Both the position numbers and the translations under genes were made by a program. DNA of 24,347 bases, taken from positions 1-24,347 of the forward strand of contig JADHNM010000010.1 in the NCBI GenBank assembly GCA_016779505.1, in the 5' to 3' direction. The notes under the pieces are model-generated. The model had not been told where the DNA came from and searched no databases. It saw only the letters and a program-made list of their open reading frames with translations. Within the stretch, counting starts at the first letter, position 1, and each line of letters starts with the position of its first letter. This DNA is from SAR86 cluster bacterium. Its GTDB lineage: Bacteria; Pseudomonadota; Gammaproteobacteria; Magnimaribacterales; D2472. Positions 20,956 through 24,347 of this stretch are shown one piece after another.

Positions 20956-23262
20956 CTATGAAATACTTTGAGCCTCTTCTTTTCTATCAAAAACCTCTAC
21001 CTTGTCTCCCGGTCGGATATCTTTATAATTTTTAATGCCGACTCCACATTCTGTTCCAGATTTTACTTCTCCAACATCGTCTTTAAATCTTCTGAGTGAA
21101 TCAAGCTCGCCTTGATGAATTACCACATCGTCTCTAAGAACTCTAACAGGTTTGCTTTTAAAGATAGACCCTTCTATCACCATACATCCTGCAACTTGAC
21201 CAAATTTAGGAGAATTAAATACTTCTAGAACCTCAGCTGTTCCTACAATTTCTTCTTTAATAATTGGGTCTAATAGGCCACTTAATCGAGCCTTAACTTC
21301 ATCTATTAATTCATAGATAATGCTGTGATAGGAAAGTACCATTTCCTCACTCTCAACAACTTTCTTTGCGGCATTATCTGTACGAACATTAAAACCTAAA
21401 ATCATTGAATCTGTGGCTAGTGCTAAGTTTGCGTCTGACTCAGTAATTCCTCCCACTCCTGAAGCAACAACTTTAATCGACGCATCATCATTCCCAATAT
21501 CAGCCAAGGCCGCAACAATAGCTTCAGAGGTTCCAGCAACATCAGATTTTAAGATAACATTTAAAACTTTTTTATCTGATTGGCCCATGGATTCGAAAAT
21601 ATTGCCAAGACTTTCATCTCTTTGCTTTAATACTTTTCGATCTTTGATTTTGCTTTCTCTAAATGCTGCGATTTCCCGCGCTTCTTTATCATTCTTCACT
21701 ACTTGAAAAGTCTCTCCTGCATTAGGAACGCTGCTTAATCCTAATATCTCTACAGCAAATGAAGGCTCAGCAGATTTTAATTTACCTCCGTCAGAGCCAA
21801 TAATGCTCTTTACCTTTCCAATAGCTGCACCACAAACAACCATATCACCAACTTTCAATGTGCCATTCTGAATAAGCAAAGTAGCAACAGCTCCTCTAAA
21901 TTTATCTAATTCAGATTCAATAACAACTCCTTGGGCTTGCCCTTCGTAGTGAGCCCTGAGCTCTAAAAGCTCAGATTCTAAAATTACAGCCTCAAGAAGC
22001 TTATCAACTCCATCACCTTTTAATGCAGAAACAGGTACCATCTGAATATTTCCACCCCAGTCCTCTGGAGTTAAGTCTTTTGCAGCTAAATCTCCTTTAA
22101 TCCTTTCTACATCTGCACCTTGAAGGTCCATTTTGTTAATTGCAACAACAATAGAAACACCAGCGGCTTTAGCATGATTAATGGCTTCTTCTGTTTGAGG
22201 CATAACTCCATCATTTGCAGCTACGACCAAAATTACAATATCGGTAGTATTCGCGCCTCTGGCTCTCATAGATGAAAATGCTGCATGACCAGGTGTATCT
22301 ATAAACGTAATAACTGAATCACCAACCGGCACTTGGTATGCTCCTATATGTTGGGTGATACCTCCAGCTTCTCCATCAACCACTTTCGTCTTGCGAATAA
22401 AATCAAGCAAAGTTGTCTTGCCATGATCAACATGACCCATGACAGTGATGACTGGTGCTCTTGCTTTGGGATTATCTGAATAATTTATATTACCAATAAT
22501 CTCGTCTTCTACGGATGAATCATTCAAAGCAATTCCATTATGACCTAACTCTTCCGCAACTAAGATTCCGGTTTCCTGATCTATAGAGTCATTTATTGAT
22601 GCAGCAACCCCTAAACTCATGAGAACCTTGACAACTTCCCCGCCTTTAATAAACATTAGTTTAGCTAATTCACCTACCTGGATCATTTCTGGAACTTCTA
22701 TATCACGCTTGATGAATTCAACAGGTTTTGCAAATTGATGCTCGGTGGCTTCATTAAAACTAGCTTCCCTTCGAGAGTAATCTTTGGCTGCTCTGGAGAG
22801 CTGATCTTTGATATTAACCCTTGACTGAGGTTTTTGATGAGGACTTGATTTTTGTTGGGGTGATTTTTTTGCTGCCTGCTGTTGCTCTTGTTTTAGGCGA
22901 ATAGCCTCTTTAATTTGATCTTCTCTTTTTTGTTGCTGTTCTTTTAAATTTTCTGCAGCAGCCTGTCTTTTAGCCTCAATATTGTCCGTAAGGCCCTCTG
23001 ATGAACTGGGGGTCGAAGACGTGGGTTGAGAAAGTGTGCCTTTTGATTTAACTGTTACTCCTCCACTACTAGAAGATGATGTCACAGAGGAGGATGTTGA
23101 ACCTTTTCGTTCTTTTAATGATTTAAGTATCGCTAATTTATCTGCAGGAGTTATTTCGTCTGAAGCCTTACTATGCGAAAGCCCCGCAGCTTTCATTCTC
23201 TCCAATAAAGCATCATCCTTAATTTTTAAGGTTTTCGCGAAATCTTTTACTGTAAGTCCCAA
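20956..23262 (-). CDS. infB: Translation initiation factor IF-2
   Basis: IF-2 is the GTPase that places initiator fMet-tRNA on the 30S subunit and promotes subunit joining. The 768-residue protein has an IF2-N module (1-50, LTVKDFAKTLKI), a Ser-rich linker (about 55-90), a Gln/Lys/Ala-rich helical linker (about 97-150), a second IF2-N-like module (about 190-250) and then the G domain: GHVDHGKT (276-283), GGITQHIGAYQV (about 300-311), DTPGH (322-326), NKMD (376-379) and the SALKGDG motif, followed by domains II-IV. E. coli IF2 alpha is 890 residues; most of the shortening is in the N-terminal linker. The best start is TTG at 23262 with AAGGAAG about ten bases upstream, since no in-frame ATG or GTG precedes it before the nusA stop. 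Confidence 0.97.
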   Translation of the reverse strand: MGLTVKDFAKTLKIKDDALLERMKAAGLSHSKASDEITPADKLAILKSLKERKGSTSSSVTSSSSSGGVTVKSKGTLSQPTSSTPSSSEGLTDNIEAKRQAAAENLKEQQQKREDQIKEAIRLKQEQQQAAKKSPQQKSSPHQKPQSRVNIKDQLSRAAKDYSRREASFNEATEHQFAKPVEFIKRDIEVPEMIQVGELAKLMFIKGGEVVKVLMSLGVAASINDSIDQETGILVAEELGHNGIALNDSSVEDEIIGNINYSDNPKARAPVITVMGHVDHGKTTLLDFIRKTKVVDGEAGGITQHIGAYQVPVGDSVITFIDTPGHAAFSSMRARGANTTDIVILVVAANDGVMPQTEEAINHAKAAGVSIVVAINKMDLQGADVERIKGDLAAKDLTPEDWGGNIQMVPVSALKGDGVDKLLEAVILESELLELRAHYEGQAQGVVIESELDKFRGAVATLLIQNGTLKVGDMVVCGAAIGKVKSIIGSDGGKLKSAEPSFAVEILGLSSVPNAGETFQVVKNDKEAREIAAFRESKIKDRKVLKQRDESLGNIFESMGQSDKKVLNVILKSDVAGTSEAIVAALADIGNDDASIKVVASGVGGITESDANLALATDSMILGFNVRTDNAAKKVVESEEMVLSYHSIIYELIDEVKARLSGLLDPIIKEEIVGTAEVLEVFNSPKFGQVAGCMVIEGSIFKSKPVRVLRDDVVIHQGELDSLRRFKDDVGEVKSGTECGVGIKNYKDIRPGDKVEVFDRKEEAQSIS

Positions 23263-23280
23263 TGCAATAACTTCCTTTTT

Positions 23281-24347
23281 TTAATTAAACCAACTTTCCC
23301 GAGCTTTCATTATAATATCTGCTGCCTTCTTTTCAGTGATTTCAATAATATCTTGTAACTCATCTACAGCTAATTCTGCTATATCATCCTTGCTTTTTAG
23401 AGCATTAGAGACAAGAGTTTCAACCTCTTCTTCGCTAAAACCTAATTCTGTGAGTGATTCTAAATTGGATTCTTCTTGAGTTATTTCACCCATGGCTTCC
23501 ATCAAAGCAGCATCTGCAGCGGCAGCTTTAATTTCTTCCGCTCTTACCTCATCAATTTCCATAGCGGAGGATAGTTTGCCATCCTCAGCATAAGCAATAT
23601 CATCAAAAGTCAAAAAGCCGCCTCTAATAAGAGCCTCAGCCTCTTTTTCATCAATGCTTAAATTGTCCATTAGCTTTGCTTGAAACTCTGCCTCCACAAC
23701 TCTTTCTTTTGCTTCAGCTTCATTGCTGCTGATGATATTTAATTCCCATCCGACAAGCCTAGATGCCAGTCTGATATTTTGACCCCTCGAGCCTATGGCA
23801 AGTGCTAAATTTTCTTCGTTGACAGCTAGCTCCATTGAGCGAGAATCCTCATCCATAACAATTGATTCAACTTTTGCGGGAGCAAGTGAATTAATTACCA
23901 TTTGAGCTGGATTATCATCATAAATGATAATATCTATTCTTTCGTTTCCAAGCTCGCCAGAAACAGACTGCACTCTTGAACCTCGCATACCAACACAAGC
24001 TCCTACAGGATCTATTCGACCATCATTTGTTTTAACAGTAATTTTAGATCTTGAGCCAGCATCTCGCGCAATTCCCCTTATTTCAATTATATCTTCATTA
24101 ATTTCCGGCACTTCAATTCTAAATAACTCAGTTACCATCTCAGAACAAGTTCTGCTTAGCATTAACTGAGAACCTCTTCCTTCTATTTCTTTAATTTGCA
24201 GAATAGCTCGCATCCTATCATTGATCTTATATATCTCACCTGGGAGCAATTGATCTCTCGGAAGAATTGCTTCGATATCATTTCCAATGTCCACAATAAT
24301 ATTATCTCTGGTCACTCTTTTGACTGTACCGTTCATTAAAGAGTTAT
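23281..24347 (-). CDS. nusA: Transcription elongation/termination factor NusA (N-terminus outside window)
   Basis: NusA binds RNA polymerase and nascent RNA and modulates pausing, termination and antitermination. The frame is open to the right edge, so the N-terminal RNA polymerase-binding domain is missing. The codons before the ATG at 24336 read N-S-L, which aligns with the ESGLIVNG stretch of E. coli NusA, so that ATG is internal and not the start. Present are the S1 domain (VKRVTRDNIIVDIG), the KH1/KH2 region with RDAGSRSKI, DPVGACVGMRGSRV, ERIDIIIYDDNPAQ and AIGSRGQNIRLASRL, and two C-terminal acidic helix-hairpin-helix repeats (about the last 125 residues), as in gammaproteobacteria. 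It is separated from infB by 18 bases and leads the operon in this window; rimP would be expected just outside. Confidence 0.97.
   Translation of the reverse strand, partial: NSLMNGTVKRVTRDNIIVDIGNDIEAILPRDQLLPGEIYKINDRMRAILQIKEIEGRGSQLMLSRTCSEMVTELFRIEVPEINEDIIEIRGIARDAGSRSKITVKTNDGRIDPVGACVGMRGSRVQSVSGELGNERIDIIIYDDNPAQMVINSLAPAKVESIVMDEDSRSMELAVNEENLALAIGSRGQNIRLASRLVGWELNIISSNEAEAKERVVEAEFQAKLMDNLSIDEKEAEALIRGGFLTFDDIAYAEDGKLSSAMEIDEVRAEEIKAAAADAALMEAMGEITQEESNLESLTELGFSEEEVETLVSNALKSKDDIAELAVDELQDIIEITEKKAADIIMKARESWFN

Noticed and set aside
20613..20990. Longer rbfA frame starting at 20990
   Set aside because: It would overlap infB by 35 bases and add 12 residues absent from RbfA; the ATG at 20954, one base after the infB stop, fits better.
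23281..24336. A complete 351-residue NusA
   Set aside because: The frame stays open to the window edge and the residues before the ATG align with internal NusA sequence, so the true start lies outside.

Overview
The window is a compact, AT-rich piece of bacterial chromosome made up almost entirely of housekeeping genes. The longest gap without a gene is about 170 bases. I see no insertion sequence, prophage, CRISPR array or rRNA. Gene content and order point to a gammaproteobacterium. From memory, Pseudomonas-type genomes share mreBCD divergent from gatCAB, hemA-prfA-prmC divergent from lolB-ispE-tRNA-Gln-prs-rplY-pth-ychF-tRNA-Met, and nusA-infB-rbfA-truB-rpsO-pnp. Low G+C (judged by eye, not computed), overlapping genes, many GTG/TTG starts and very short spacers suggest a streamlined marine lineage such as SAR86. 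That lineage name is an inference.

Layout. 1-3191 (minus): mreB, mreC, mreD and the N-terminal part of a YhdP/AsmA-like envelope protein cut by the left edge; this is the cell-shape cluster. 3266-6428 (plus): gatC, gatA, gatB, the tRNA-dependent amidotransferase, joined by 4-base and 1-base overlaps. 6421-8500 (minus): a fatty-acid-type acyl-CoA ligase followed one base later by a MaoC/NodN-like enoyl-CoA hydratase, the only clearly accessory metabolic unit. 8600-11720 (minus): hemA, prfA, prmC (first step of tetrapyrrole synthesis, release factor 1, and the methyltransferase that modifies it). 11698-16448 (plus): lolB, ispE, tRNA-Gln, prs, rplY, pth, ychF, then tRNA-Met (16483-16559). 16630-17145 (minus): two small, mutually similar two-helix membrane proteins that I do not recognise. 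17317-24347 (minus): nusA (5' end missing), infB, rbfA, truB, rpsO, pnp, the transcription/translation/RNA-decay operon.

The most interesting part is the small-protein pair. The upstream copy has an RNA hairpin directly against a strong Shine-Dalgarno sequence, and a near-ideal intrinsic terminator lies right after it. The second copy starts only nine bases past that terminator's T-tract, has no visible Shine-Dalgarno, and is followed by its own terminator. This looks like an abundant lineage-specific membrane protein plus a minor paralogue made by read-through. Other points of note are the head-to-head overlap of hemA and lolB, a tRNA-Gln abutting the ispE stop codon, a possible operator over the -10 of the acyl-CoA ligase gene, a leader hairpin ahead of rpsO, and substitutions in the Prs and YchF nucleotide-binding motifs.
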